Positions 5,086-5,139 of a DNA stretch of 5,139 bases are shown one piece after another. The stretch is from JBFMAE01 sp040756085 (lineage in GTDB: Bacteria > Desulfobacterota > BSN033 > UBA1163): positions 1 to 5,139 of the forward strand of contig JBFMAE010000239.1 of assembly GCA_040756085.1 (NCBI GenBank), given 5' to 3'. Numbering within the stretch: position 1 is the first letter of the stretch; each line of letters starts with the position of its first letter. The notes below the pieces were generated by a model that was not told where the DNA came from, made no database searches, and saw only the letters and a list, made by a program, of their open reading frames with translations. The position numbers and the translations under genes were made by a program.

Positions 5086-5139
5086 AGACGGAAATTAATA
5101 CAAACGCATTTAATAATTTGTTACTACTTTTTGTCATTG

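Noticed and set aside
5084..5137. A 17-codon minus-strand ORF at the right edge starting ATGACAAAA
   Set aside because: It is too short, has no visible ribosome binding site, and runs into the long hairpin.
4886..5139. CRISPR array or small structured RNA gene
   Set aside because: The two palindromes are unlike each other, there are no regularly spaced direct repeats, and no tRNA, rRNA or riboswitch pattern is visible.

Overview
This window looks like bacterial chromosome from a Gram-negative-type organism. All seven genes I can support lie on the minus strand, so the order of transcription runs from the right edge to the left. Two things suggest a diderm: an envelope thioredoxin-like protein with a lipoprotein-type signal, and a palindromic repeat with GTCATTCC ends of the kind scattered between genes in many proteobacteria and Desulfobacterota. 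The moderate GC content and the liv-type transporter would fit an environmental deltaproteobacterial (Desulfobacterota) genome, but this is an inference and the window has no taxonomic marker.

Right edge (about 4886-5139): a gene-free stretch carrying a long perfect-armed hairpin (5037-5085), a REP-like palindrome with nested arms (4933-4986), and a plausible sigma70-type promoter with a small dyad in its spacer just before livH. Middle (1612-4885): livH, livM, livG and livF, the two permeases and two ATPases of a branched-chain-amino-acid-type (HAAT family) ABC importer, packed with gaps of 9, 4 and 0 bases. The periplasmic substrate-binding protein gene is not in the window. The last four codons of some gene may end at 5124, but that is too little to identify.

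Left part (1-1609): three predicted exported proteins follow livF. The first starts 2 bases after the livF stop and is a free-standing FTP/PepSY-type protein resembling a thermolysin-family propeptide without the protease. Its stop overlaps the start of a TlpA/ResA-like thiol-disulfide oxidoreductase with a CPYC active site. After a 59-base gap with a good promoter candidate comes the start of a cysteine-rich exported protein that runs off the left edge. It has eight cysteines in a near-symmetric pattern with its own CPYC.

The liv genes make one transport complex. The packing implies that the propeptide-like protein and the thioredoxin are translated from the same message as the transporter, which is not the usual content of a liv operon. 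The most interesting unexplained part is this exported trio, which may form a small envelope thiol/redox or protein-folding module. Its function cannot be settled from sequence alone.
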